A stretch of DNA of 64,000 nt from Paracholeplasma vituli (lineage in GTDB: Bacteria > Bacillota_I > Bacilli_A > Acholeplasmatales > UBA5453). Under the pieces are notes generated by a model. It was not told where the DNA came from. It made no database searches and saw nothing but the letters and a program-made list of their open reading frames with translations. The stretch is from contig NZ_JAOEGN010000004.1 in assembly GCF_025446935.1 (NCBI RefSeq), positions 1-64,000 of the forward strand. Reading direction: 5' to 3'. The position numbers and the translations under genes are program-made. Below, piece after piece: positions 34,945-45,700 of the stretch (the stretch's first letter is position 1; each line of letters opens with the position of its first letter).

Positions 34945-37900
34945 ATGTTAGGTTTTATTGATATCGAGGTTCAAAAAAACAAAATCATATCGGATATTGG
35001 ATGCCTTAAAGAAAATGGGGATCAGATACATACTAAAAAAATTGACGAGTTTGTACGCTTTGCCAAAAAAGTCGATTATTTTTGTGGACATAATATCATA
35101 AAACACGATATGGTTTTTCTAGAAAAATACCTTCCGCGTAAGTTTATTCATCCCGACTACGCGATTGATACATTGTTTCTATCGGCGCTGTTATTTCCAG
35201 AAAAACCTTATCATAAACTTGTCAAAGACGATAAACTCGATATTGATGGTGAAAATAATCCGTTGAATGATGCTAAACATGCACAACTATTATTAATGGA
35301 TGAAATCGACGCATTTAGGAAATTAGAGGATGAATTAAAAGAGATATATTATAGATTGCTTAAAGATATACCCGGGTTCTCAGGTTTTTTTAAGTATATA
35401 AAATTTGGTCCTAAAGTTAAGAACATAGAAACATTGATTTTGACATATTTCAAAGATAGAATCTGTGGACATGTCAATTTAACCAATCTAATAAGGGAAT
35501 CTCCAATAGAGTTAGCTTATTGCTTAGCACTTAGTACAACCCATAACGATCAAGGCGCACTCATGCCACCGTGGATTATTTTGACCTACCCAAAAGTCGA
35601 GTCTATCATGAATAAGCTTAGAAATACATCCTGTGGGAACTGCCCATATTGTGAAATCAACTTAAGTCCAGTAGCTGCTCTTAAAAGATTTTTTGGATAC
35701 GACAAGTACAGAGAATATAATGACCAACCCTTACAAGAAATGGCAGTTAAGGCTGCGATGGATAGTGAGTCCTTAATTGCAGTTTTCCCTACAGGTGGAG
35801 GTAAATCCATAACCTACCAAATTCCTGCATTGGTTGCAAAAGAAACGACTAGAGGACTGACAGTTGTCATTTCGCCACTACAGTCGCTAATGAAAGACCA
35901 AGTCGATAATCTGGAAGAAAATTCGATTGTCTCAGCAGTTTATATCAATGGTCTCTTAGATCCAATTGAACGTGCTAAAGTCATCGAAAGAGTAGAAGAT
36001 GGCTCTGCTGCGATTTTATATATTGCTCCAGAATCCCTACGATCTAAAAAGATTGAGAAAATGCTGGTAAAACGTCAAATTACACGTTTTGTTATCGATG
36101 AGGCACACTGTTTTTCATCGTGGGGTCATGATTTTAGAGTAGACTATCTCTACATTGGAAAGTTTATTAGTCACATTCAAAAGATTAAAGGGAATCATGT
36201 TAGAATTCCTGTATCTTGTTTTACGGCAACAGCAAAGAAAAATGTGGTTGAAGACATCTTAGGTTATTTTAAGCGTCATCTCGATTTGGACATGAAAGTC
36301 TATCAAACTTCTTCGCGTAGGACTAATCTAGATTACAAAGTTATCAATGTTAGTGACGAAGAGGACAAATATAATAAACTTAGATTCATCATTGAACAGG
36401 AAAACTGTCCAACTATCATTTATGCGTCCCGGACAAAATTAGTAGATAGCATATATGAAAAACTAAAAAAAGACAATTTCGCTGTATCTAAGTTTCATGG
36501 AAAGATGGAAAAAGAAGATAAAGTTGCAGAACAAGACAAGTTCATGAAAGGGATTACGCCCATCATGGTCGCAACTAGTGCATTTGGTATGGGTGTGGAT
36601 AAGAAAGACATTGCTTGTGTTGTTCATTATCAAATCTCGAGTTCCTTAGAAGACTATGTCCAAGAATCTGGACGTGCAGGACGAGATTTCAGCATTCATG
36701 CACAATGCTATATTCTATACAACGAAAATGATTTAAATACACACTTCGAATTACTCAATCAAAGTAAACTGCATCTTAAAGAAATCCAACAAGTTTGGAA
36801 AGCGGTGAAAGATTTGACCAAAGTACGTCAAAGTGTTTCTCAATCTGCATTAGAAATTGCGCGTATTGCAGGATGGGACGAAAGCATATATGGTTTAGAA
36901 ACGCGAGTTACTACCGCCATATCCACATTGGAGGAAGCAGGTTATTTACTGCGAGGGCAAAACACACCACGTGTATTCGCGAACAGTATTCTATCCAAAA
37001 CAATGGCTGATGCAGTCACACAAATCGACGCCAGTGATCTCATCGCTATAGAAGAAAAGCCAACAGCCAAACGAATCATTAAACTCCTCATATCGAGCAA
37101 ACGTAAATCATTGGCTCAGGACGATGAAGCAGAATCTAGGGTAGACTATATTGCTGAGAGTTTAGGTATTGAAAAGCATTTAGTCATCAAAGCCATCAAT
37201 CAATTAAGAGACATTCAAATTTTAGCAGATGACAAAGATTTATCTGTGTTTTTAAAACGCTCAAAAACCCTAAACACCATTCAAAAAACACTGGATTTAT
37301 CCCTGAAAACGATGCGAATGTTGATTTCTTTAATCGATGATAAAACGCATTACTACAACATTAAACAGCTCAATGATGATGTCATCCAAAATGGCATCGA
37401 TACAAACTTAAAACAGGTACGTAATATAATCAATTATTTCGCAATTATGAAATGGATTGATCTCAAGAAAAATGGAAAAGATAACGTAAACATCCTTTAC
37501 ATAGAATCGTCTAATACAATTTTGGGCCGAATCGAACACTACGCTGTTATATCACATGTCATCATTGAATACCTCTATCAATTGATGCAAAACCAAAATA
37601 AATCGACAGAGTTTGTCTCTGTAGATTTCTCAATTGTTGAATTAAAGCGACTTTACGAAAAAGAAAAAGGCATCATGGATGACTCAGTCACCCTAGATGA
37701 CATAGAAGATGCCTTATACTTTATGCAACGCAGTGGCATTCTAACCATTGAAGGTGGTTTCATGGTAATTTACAGTCCACTCAATATTGAACGCATAGAA
37801 ATGAATCCATCAAAACAATTTACGAAACAAGACTATGATAAGCTGGATACGTTCTATAAAAACAAACTTGAACAGGTACATGTGGTTGGTGAGTATGCTA

Positions 37901-39738
37901 CCAAAATGATTGAAAATTATCAATCTGCGTTAATCTTTGTTGACGATTATTTCCAATACGAGTTCAATGATTTTTTAAGTAAATACTTTAAAGGCAACCG
38001 TAAAAAAGAAATAGAACGCAGCATGACTCCGGCCAAATTTAATGCAATTTTTGGGGCTTTATCTCCTGAACAATCTGAAATTGTCCGTGACAATGAACAC
38101 GATCGCATTGTGGTTGCAGCAGGTCCTGGTAGTGGAAAAACACGTTTATTGGTTCATAAACTCGCATCCATCTTGTATACTGAAGATATTCGTACAGAGC
38201 AGTTACTCATGCTTACATTCTCTCGTGCAGCAGTTAGTGAATTCAAACAAAGACTGGTCAATCTCATTGGAGAGGCTGCTTATTTTATTGATATTAAAAC
38301 ATTCCATTCATTTTGTTTTGATATTTTAGGACGCATTGGTAATCTTGAAGAAACTAAAGATAGTGTTAAGAAAGCAGTAGAATTAATACGGTCAGGCGAT
38401 GTCGATAATTCCAAAATCACGAAAATGATACTTGTCATCGATGAGGCCCAAGATATGGTTCAAGATGAATTTGATCTGATTATGGAAATCATTAAACACA
38501 ATGACAATTTACGTGTGATCGCAGTCGGAGATGATGATCAAAACATCTATGAATTTAGAGGATCTAACTCGAAGTATCTATTAGAATTGTTGGATAATGG
38601 TCAAAAACTCTATCAACTTTTAACCAATTATCGAAGTAAGCAAAATTTAGTCGAATTTGCCAATCAATATCTTTCAAATATACCCAATCGAATCAAAAAT
38701 GAACCGATTCATTCAAATACAGTGGAACTAGGACAAATAGAGGTTATCAGACATACAACTAATGAAAATCTCATTGTTGGAGTTGTTAATCAAGTAATTG
38801 CTGACAATTTACCAGGAAAAACATGCATAGTGACGTGGACTAACGAACAGGCTCTATATGCGCTAGGTCTATTAAATTTGCACCAGATTAATGCGACATT
38901 AATTCAAGATAATGACAGAATCAAAATTTATCAAATGGTAGAAATGCGCACTTTTATGAGCTATTTTGATGATGACAACTCACGTTTCATGATATCCAAT
39001 GAAATTTGGAAGAATGCCATTATAAGATTCAGCGATGAGTTCAAAAACACTTCGAATTATGCCATTTTCATTAAAATGTTCAGAAACTTTAGAAGCGAGT
39101 ATCCTCAAGCATTCTATAAGTCGGATTTGGATAACTTTATCTACGAATCGAATCTATCGGATTTCATTGAGGAATCCCCAATATTCATCTCAACATTCCA
39201 CAAAACCAAGGGTAAAGAATTCGACAATGTCTACATATTAGATGATAGTAATCGATTAAATGATGAACAAAAACGCGCTTTATATGTAGGCATTACCAGA
39301 GCTCGTCAATATCTAATCATTCATAGTCTAAATAATCTCTTCAGTTATTACAAAATGAAGAATCTTACCCACAAAACGGATGACAACATTTACCAAAAAC
39401 CAGAACGTTTGATTTATCAAGTCTCCTATGAAGATGTCGCATTAGGGTATTTTAAATTGGTTCAACCTGCAATCCTCAAACTCAAATCTGGCGATGAGTT
39501 AACGATTCAAGAGGATGTATTGAAAAAAGAGGATCGGAAGGTCCTTAAGTTCTCAAAAAAATATAGTGATCAAATATCTGAATTACTCAAATCAGGGTAT
39601 GTATTATCTAATGCTACAGTGAAATACTTGGTGTACTGGAAAGATAAGGATGAAAATCAAGAATATTTGATTGTATTACCAGAATTGCAATTTAACTGGA
39701 GTCATAGTGTTACAGTTGAGACTACAGTAGAAGAGTGA
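34945..39738 (+). CDS. Giant exonuclease-like / RecQ / UvrD double helicase
   Basis: The 1,597-residue protein has, in order: a DEDD-exonuclease-like domain (about 1-120; FIDIE with Asp6 and Glu8, CGHNIIKHD, PLNDAKHAQLL); a CGNCPYC cluster (Cys230, 233, 236); and a RecQ-type SF2 helicase (Walker A PTGGGKS about 282-288, DEAHC at 385-389, QESGRAGRD about 573-581). Long winged-helix-like linkers follow (about 620-950). Then comes a UvrD-type SF1 helicase (AGPGSGKT about 1059-1066, IDEAQD about 1165-1170, GDDDQNIYEFRGS about 1195-1207, TFHKTKGKEFDN, YVGITRARQYL). Both motors keep their key residues. RecQ-SF1 fusions of this size occur sporadically in bacteria with no settled role. AGGAG precedes the ATG. 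A membrane protein follows after eight bases. Confidence 0.88.
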   Translation: MLGFIDIEVQKNKIISDIGCLKENGDQIHTKKIDEFVRFAKKVDYFCGHNIIKHDMVFLEKYLPRKFIHPDYAIDTLFLSALLFPEKPYHKLVKDDKLDIDGENNPLNDAKHAQLLLMDEIDAFRKLEDELKEIYYRLLKDIPGFSGFFKYIKFGPKVKNIETLILTYFKDRICGHVNLTNLIRESPIELAYCLALSTTHNDQGALMPPWIILTYPKVESIMNKLRNTSCGNCPYCEINLSPVAALKRFFGYDKYREYNDQPLQEMAVKAAMDSESLIAVFPTGGGKSITYQIPALVAKETTRGLTVVISPLQSLMKDQVDNLEENSIVSAVYINGLLDPIERAKVIERVEDGSAAILYIAPESLRSKKIEKMLVKRQITRFVIDEAHCFSSWGHDFRVDYLYIGKFISHIQKIKGNHVRIPVSCFTATAKKNVVEDILGYFKRHLDLDMKVYQTSSRRTNLDYKVINVSDEEDKYNKLRFIIEQENCPTIIYASRTKLVDSIYEKLKKDNFAVSKFHGKMEKEDKVAEQDKFMKGITPIMVATSAFGMGVDKKDIACVVHYQISSSLEDYVQESGRAGRDFSIHAQCYILYNENDLNTHFELLNQSKLHLKEIQQVWKAVKDLTKVRQSVSQSALEIARIAGWDESIYGLETRVTTAISTLEEAGYLLRGQNTPRVFANSILSKTMADAVTQIDASDLIAIEEKPTAKRIIKLLISSKRKSLAQDDEAESRVDYIAESLGIEKHLVIKAINQLRDIQILADDKDLSVFLKRSKTLNTIQKTLDLSLKTMRMLISLIDDKTHYYNIKQLNDDVIQNGIDTNLKQVRNIINYFAIMKWIDLKKNGKDNVNILYIESSNTILGRIEHYAVISHVIIEYLYQLMQNQNKSTEFVSVDFSIVELKRLYEKEKGIMDDSVTLDDIEDALYFMQRSGILTIEGGFMVIYSPLNIERIEMNPSKQFTKQDYDKLDTFYKNKLEQVHVVGEYATKMIENYQSALIFVDDYFQYEFNDFLSKYFKGNRKKEIERSMTPAKFNAIFGALSPEQSEIVRDNEHDRIVVAAGPGSGKTRLLVHKLASILYTEDIRTEQLLMLTFSRAAVSEFKQRLVNLIGEAAYFIDIKTFHSFCFDILGRIGNLEETKDSVKKAVELIRSGDVDNSKITKMILVIDEAQDMVQDEFDLIMEIIKHNDNLRVIAVGDDDQNIYEFRGSNSKYLLELLDNGQKLYQLLTNYRSKQNLVEFANQYLSNIPNRIKNEPIHSNTVELGQIEVIRHTTNENLIVGVVNQVIADNLPGKTCIVTWTNEQALYALGLLNLHQINATLIQDNDRIKIYQMVEMRTFMSYFDDDNSRFMISNEIWKNAIIRFSDEFKNTSNYAIFIKMFRNFRSEYPQAFYKSDLDNFIYESNLSDFIEESPIFISTFHKTKGKEFDNVYILDDSNRLNDEQKRALYVGITRARQYLIIHSLNNLFSYYKMKNLTHKTDDNIYQKPERLIYQVSYEDVALGYFKLVQPAILKLKSGDELTIQEDVLKKEDRKVLKFSKKYSDQISELLKSGYVLSNATVKYLVYWKDKDENQEYLIVLPELQFNWSHSVTVETTVEE

Positions 39739-39746
39739 GGTCATAG

Positions 39747-40928
39747 ATGTTTATTGATAAACTCATGGACAAGAATTTGTCCAATATATACAAAATAGTC
39801 CTTTTATCGATCATCACTATAGTTTTATTGTTAGGCTTATGGATTAGAACATTCTATATTCCTTTGAGCATAATCGGTACGATACCTATAATGGGTTTTA
39901 TTTATTATCAAAGAAAAAACGAAATTACCCTAAAGGATTATGAGAAAATAATCCTTTATTTGATTACAATTTTTATTTTTACGTATTCAATTTTTTTAGC
40001 GTACCTTTACCCTTTTAGGATTACATGGTTATCATTAATGGGGATATTCTTATCCACTCTCATAGAAGATAATAGTGTCAAGACAAGATTGTATTCAGAG
40101 GCATTATTACTTTATATCGTTGGTGCGTCCTTGATGCTCAGCCCATGGTATTTGATATTAATTGTAGTCTACTGTGGAACATTGGTTTATCATAAGAACA
40201 TGTTCTCTCAAAAAGGGGAATACTTGGTAGCCTCCTGGACTGCAGCAATCCTAATATTCTTAACCTTAATGATTGCAGTAAGTTGGGTGTATATATTGCC
40301 TATCATATTAATTGGCTTTATTGTATATTTTACTAAATCCTATATGGACTTTTTAAATTCAATCAAATCAATAAAACGTGGCTTTATAATGATAATATTA
40401 GCGTTAGTTTCTTTAGTATTTATCGTTGGAAATGCAACTATATCCATAAATAACTCAAAAGGTTTTCCTAGATCCGATTACAAGTTTGATCATATAGTAA
40501 GAATTCATCAAGGCTATTATATATATGATAGGACAAATACAAATAATCTAGATACAGAGCATGTGTTCGCAGTTTCTTGGGGTAACGGTGCAAGGTATGT
40601 CAATGATCTACATAACCTCTATCTTTCGAACAAAACAATTAACAATAATCGCGGAAACATGGAGTTTGGATATGGTAAAAATCAATTTGAACCCGATAAC
40701 AAATATAAAGGTAATATAGCTAGAGTTCTCTTGTACATGTATGTGACCTATCCAGAAGTGAGAAAAACTAATAAAATAAATATTGAACTCATGAAACAAT
40801 GGAACTTATTAGACCCACCTGATGCTGGTGAGAAAAGAAGAAATGATGCAATAGAAAAGTTTGATAATGGTCAAAACGGTCGAAACATTTTCATTGATTA
40901 TTACTGGATGGCAGCGTTTGTTAAGTAA
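39747..40928 (+). CDS. Polytopic membrane protein behind the giant helicase
   Basis: The 393-residue protein has eight or nine hydrophobic helices in its first 240 residues. A soluble C-terminal part of about 150 residues (from KGFPRSDYKFDH) has many Asn, Tyr and Gly. GAGG precedes the ATG. It is in the same operon as the helicase and ends in its own terminator. I recognise no family. A membrane effector for the upstream DNA-processing protein is only a positional idea. Confidence 0.72.
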   Translation: MFIDKLMDKNLSNIYKIVLLSIITIVLLLGLWIRTFYIPLSIIGTIPIMGFIYYQRKNEITLKDYEKIILYLITIFIFTYSIFLAYLYPFRITWLSLMGIFLSTLIEDNSVKTRLYSEALLLYIVGASLMLSPWYLILIVVYCGTLVYHKNMFSQKGEYLVASWTAAILIFLTLMIAVSWVYILPIILIGFIVYFTKSYMDFLNSIKSIKRGFIMIILALVSLVFIVGNATISINNSKGFPRSDYKFDHIVRIHQGYYIYDRTNTNNLDTEHVFAVSWGNGARYVNDLHNLYLSNKTINNNRGNMEFGYGKNQFEPDNKYKGNIARVLLYMYVTYPEVRKTNKINIELMKQWNLLDPPDAGEKRRNDAIEKFDNGQNGRNIFIDYYWMAAFVK

Positions 40929-40950
40929 AACACCTGTTTGGGTGTTTTTT
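40929..40950 (+). terminator. Rho-independent terminator
   Basis: AACACC pairs with GGTGTT around a six-base loop, followed by T. Confidence 0.8.
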
Positions 40951-41066
40951 ACCGTTTAAATACGACTTACATTATAGATATTTATATATGTTAAATTTAA
41001 ATCTGTTTATTGTATACATTAGTTTTAATTGATATAATCCTGAGTTTCTCAGTTCAATTAAAGAAT

Positions 41067-41107
41067 AAGAGAGGATATCGGCCTACTATAGCCAACATCG
41101 TCTCTTT
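41067..41107. terminator. Hairpin near the end of an insertion-sequence remnant
   Basis: AAGAGA-GAT on the left pairs with ATC-TCTCTT on the right, with internal GG/CC pairs, followed by T on the plus strand. It lies just beyond the transposase stop and could be a terminator or part of the element end. Confidence 0.45.
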
Positions 41108-41114
41108 TTAATCA

Positions 41115-41738
41115 CTATTTTTTTGTAGTACACCAGAAATTATTGAACTGATTTAATGTTTCATACCTAACGATATCTTTATCAAAATCAATTTGAAGTA
41201 GTTTGAATATGGACTTTAAATCTTCATTTGCTGTGACTTTATAAAAGCCTGTCGCGAGCTCAAACGCTTGTGCACTATTCATCGCTTCAATTATTCGCCC
41301 TGCACTATACACCCAGTTCGTTTTATGTTGAAGTACTCTAATCAGTACTAAAGCGAGAAAACATGTCAAAAAGTGTGCTTCAATATGCTCCTCAAGTCTT
41401 ACATAAATAGGTTTTGCGTTGAACTCTGTTTTCGTAACCTTGAAACAGTCTTCGATTTTATATAATTGTCCGTAATATCCAATGATTTCTTCATCACTCA
41501 TTTGGGTTTCACTCGTCACTATCACATTGATTCCGTCAAACTGTTCATCGAATGTAACTTTATCTTCATCAATCGTGATTAAGGGATTAAAGGGTTTTAG
41601 TTCTCCCGTCTTTTTGTCCTTATACTGGATTTCTAAGTATTTCTTCCCACCCTTTTTTGTCGTTTGTCTAAATAGTTCAGGATGAGTCAGTTTTCGCGCA
41701 TAATCTAGGGCGCTGCACTGCCCCATAAGTTGTTCCAA
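41115..41738 (-). pseudogene. C-terminal part of an IS4/IS1634-type DDE transposase
   Basis: The fragment (207 codons from a TTG, no ribosome binding site) contains YYGQLYKIEDCFKVTKTEF, the Y-x(n)-E-x(n)-K element carrying the third catalytic Glu. It continues with IYVRLEEHIEAHFLTCFLALVLIR, both typical of IS4-like DDE_Tnp_1 enzymes. The first two Asp and the N-terminal half are missing. The frame stays open upstream to about 41841 through repeat sequence, showing that the head was replaced. The element cannot move by itself. Confidence 0.85.
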
Positions 41739-41805
41739 AATAGAATAGAGACTTAAGATTTTAGTTCTTGAATACCTCTTGCATTTGAATAGACTGTATG
41801 TCCAT

Positions 41806-41948
41806 GTTTTGCTACCCTCTAAATTTTTGCTACTTGAATACTAGTGACACATAAACATAACGACCATTCTAGTTTTGCTACCCTGTAAATTTTTGCTACT
41901 TGAATACCAGCGGGTCCAGTTATTGGCACACTCACTGGGTTTGCTACC
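41806..41948 (-). repeat. Repeat array at the broken end of the transposase
   Basis: A 39-bp unit beginning GTTTTGCTACCCT and ending GAATAC-AG occurs at 41806-41844 and 41872-41910, 66 bp apart, with two mismatches. Within each, TTTTGCTAC recurs 18 bp apart. A fifth copy, TTTGCTACC, lies near 41940. On the minus strand the core reads GGGTAGCAAAA. It looks like the multi-repeat end of an IS21-type element that inserted beside the transposase. Confidence 0.55.
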
Positions 41949-42105
41949 TGATCAAAATATTACAATAAAACACTTTTTAATTACGATTATATCTTGATGT
42001 TCAACATAATACTATTTATAATGTTATTACAATGAATCTATAGATTTTTCCAAATAACTTACTGTTTTCTTACCAGTCACTAGAATTGAGGAAAAAGGAA
42101 TAAAT

Positions 42106-42618
42106 ATGGTATATTCAAATCTGACTATACGCCCCTTTAAAACTGAAGACCTTTCAAACATCCACGCCTACGCTTCGGATGAAGATACCACCAAATACAT
42201 GTTATGGGGTCCAAATACCTTAGAAGATACCCAAGACTTTTTAAACTATGTCTTATCCTGTTATCAAAAGAACCCAATCACTCATTATGAGTATGGCGTA
42301 GAATTTGAGGGTAAGATCATTGGTGGGATTGCTTTAATCGTTGATTATGAAAACTTGAAAGCAGAAATCGGATGGATTATCCATAAAGACTATCAAAGAC
42401 GAGGCCTCATGTATCAAGCAGCACTACAAATGATCGAATTCGCTAAAACATTAAAGATCAAAACCATTTATGCGACTGCGGATTCAAGAAATGTTGCTTC
42501 ATATAAACTTATGGAGAAACTCGGAATGCACCATGTGAGAAACGATTATCAAGTTCGTTTCAACAAAGTTACTCAACAAAAAGACTTAGACCAAGTCTAT
42601 TACGAAATGGAAATTTAG
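42106..42618 (+). CDS. GNAT acetyltransferase (RimJ/RimL type)
   Basis: The 170-residue enzyme shows the RimJ/RimL layout: LTIRPFKTEDL at the start, IIGGIALIVDYENLKAEIGWI in the core, the acetyl-CoA loop DYQRRGLMYQA, and SYKLMEKLGMHHVR near the end. It would transfer an acetyl group to a protein N-terminus, an antibiotic or a small amine; the substrate is not visible. AAAAAGGA stands a few bases before the ATG. A terminator follows. Confidence 0.9.
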   Translation: MVYSNLTIRPFKTEDLSNIHAYASDEDTTKYMLWGPNTLEDTQDFLNYVLSCYQKNPITHYEYGVEFEGKIIGGIALIVDYENLKAEIGWIIHKDYQRRGLMYQAALQMIEFAKTLKIKTIYATADSRNVASYKLMEKLGMHHVRNDYQVRFNKVTQQKDLDQVYYEMEI

Positions 42619-42635
42619 AAAAAGACGATACTTAG

Positions 42636-42660
42636 ACCCCGCAAAACAGCGGGTTCTTTT
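42636..42660 (+). terminator. Rho-independent terminator
   Basis: ACCC-GC pairs with GCGGGT around AAAACA, followed by a T-rich tract. Confidence 0.75.
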
Positions 42661-42753
42661 GTTTAGTAAAGTAGATTCTAAGAATCAATCATAAATTCTT
42701 TGGAAAACACCCCCTTAATGTTAGAATAGATACATAGATTGGAGGACACAGAC

Positions 42754-45700
42754 ATGGCACTGAAGAAGAATGTATTATTAGAAGCCTTAGACCGCACCCG
42801 TGAACAACTACGAACTGAATTTAAAACGCCATCCGGTGAAACCCCACTTATTTGTAGTGATGAAGTCCTAAAAGAAATTGCTGCTAAAAAGCCTTTGAAA
42901 GTATCGGATTTTCTAGGGATTGCTGGCATTAATGAAGACTTTATGAGTAGGTATGCAACTCGGTTCTTAAATGTGATTAAACTATATCAAACAGTGGTCT
43001 CTGAAGAAAAGGAAGTTTCAAAAGAAGCTTTTAAAGTGTTAGACCATTATAAAGACCGATTAACCAATATCTCGAAGACTAATCCAAACTTGTACATTGG
43101 TCGACTTGAAAAATCGAATGCGTTTGATTTAACCTCAATCCTAAATGAAGAATTACACTATTTCTTACAATCTCCTAAAAAGACGACATTTCATATTAAA
43201 ATCGAATCCGAAACCCACTTAAATCATTTGACTACACTATACCGTGAAGTCAATAAAACGTTTAAAGAGACCGGGTCTTATGATCTTTATATCGCGACAT
43301 TATTTCTTGAAGGGATTTATAAAAAAGACCTCTTCGCGATTAAAGCACCTTTATTATTCATTCCGGTTAAACTCGAACGGGAAAAACGTACTTTTAAACT
43401 CATTAAAGACTTTGATAAAGATATCCTTCTCAATAAGGATTTAATCCTCGCAGCCTCTAAGATGGATGCTTCGAATACTCAAGTTGATTCTGTTGAAATC
43501 AAGGAATATTCGGATAAAGTCGTTAAAGAAGTGGTCATCCCTTTTTATAAGAAACATGGGTTAGATGTATCTGCTGTTGATTTATATACTTATCAACCCT
43601 TTAAGAGTGAACTCAAAGATGTCTTCATGAAACGTAAGAAGGGTGTCTTTGAAACCCAAAACTACCTTTTATTAGGGAGATACCGTTTGTTCTCATCTGA
43701 ACTTCAAAAGGATATGGCTTTAATCCTAAAACAACACAAATACAATAGCCTCTTAGAAGGCCTTATTGAAGAGTCAGGTTTAGATAAGCCTGAAAAAGCC
43801 CTCAATTACGCCCTTTCTAATACCTCAATCAAAGAAGAAAAACTATCCTATATCAATGATTTGAACTATGCTCAAGAAAAGGTCATCGATCTCTTAAACC
43901 AGGAGAAAAAACTCGTGGTTTGGGGCCCACCGGGCACCGGTAAGTCACAAACCATCACCAGTTTAATCGCCTCCTCCGTTTTAAAAGGAGAGAATGTCTT
44001 AATCGTCTCTGAGAAGAAAGTCGCTTTAGACGTCATTTACAAGCGTTTAAAGAGTGCTTCTAAGTATGTAATGTTCATTGATGATATCGAGAATAAACCC
44101 TATTTCTATCAAAAAATCAGTCAAATCCTCGATACCACTGCGCCAAAGCGTACGGTAGAAAATGATATATACCGATTAGAAACTGAGATCAATCAACTTT
44201 TACAAACGATGGATCAAGCCCTCGACTTGATGTATCACCAATCGGTTCAAGACATTCCGATTTATCAGATGTATGAACGCTTTATTAAAGATAAAGATGT
44301 CTTAAATCATCTCTCACCGAAAGCCGTGACAGCTGCGTTCACAAAAGCCTTCACAGTCTTAGACTTTAACATCATCAAGTCACTTGAAGTGGCTTTTAAT
44401 AAGGATACACAACTGAAGAGTTATTTAAACTATGAGAAGATGCTTCAAAACTATCCAGTCATCAATTCATTAGAAAAAGCCATCTCAAGAAGTAGTTTGA
44501 ATGAGTATCAAGCGTTTAACGATGCCTTAACTGAAACCCTAGCGCTTTATGAAAAAGCAGGCGCTTGGCGGAAACGACGCCTCTTAAAGACATTTAAACA
44601 AACGCATTTCGAACGCTTAAGCTTTTTATCCAAAAAGAAACGTGTGGCGTACCGCTTCATCGATACGCTCTTTAAATCGAGTGAATTTATGAATTTCATG
44701 CAAAGTAGTCTGAAGGATTTAAATAAACTTCAAACCAAGCATGACCACTTATCCAAAAACGAACGGTCTTATCTAAGTATGTTACTGAATGACCCGCTAT
44801 TTAGAGACATTGAAGACATCCATAAACTCCGTATTTATATCTTTGATGCGTTATACACGGGCTTCTTAGAAATCTTTAAAGCGAAGAATTCGAAATACTT
44901 ATACATCATTGATGAATTCCATCAAAAACAAGCCGTTCTTCAATCGCGTATTGAAGATAAACGTGTGCTTTCAATTGAATCCTTTGAAATGGAACTCTAC
45001 AAACACGCGTTAGATTTCTCCAATACGAAACGTATTATGGAAATCAAACGCATCTTAGAACTTGACCATAAACCAAGTTTGAAAACCTTCATTTCAACTT
45101 ATCAAGTCGAACTCTTAAATCACGTTAAAGTCTGGATGATGACCCCGGAATTGGTATCGGCGTTATTACCGCTTCAATACGGTATTTTTGACTTAGTCAT
45201 ATTCGATGAAGCTTCACAGCTTTATGTTGAAAAAGGCATTCCTTCAATTTACCGTGCGAAGAAGGTAGTCATCGCCGGGGATCCAAAACAATTAAGACCG
45301 AGTGCCTTAGGTTTTGGTCGAATTACCGATGACGATGAACTCTTCGAACAGGAAGTGTTTAAAGATATTAGATTGGATGCGAAAAGCTTACTCGATTTAG
45401 CCAGATATAAATACAAAGAAACGATTCTTAACTACCATTACCGATCGACCTATGAAGAACTCATCGCTTTCTCAAACCACGCTTTCTATGATGGGAAGTT
45501 GTTTGTTTCGCCAAACGCGAAACCCACAATCATCCCACCGATTGAATACGTATATGTAAAAGAGGGGACCTTTGAGAAACGAAGAAACCTCGAAGAAGCC
45601 AAATCGGTTATCAATCTTTTAAAGAAAATACTCAAGGATAGAACAAATAACGAAACGATTGGGGTCATTACCTTTAACAGTGCACAGCGTGATCAAATCA

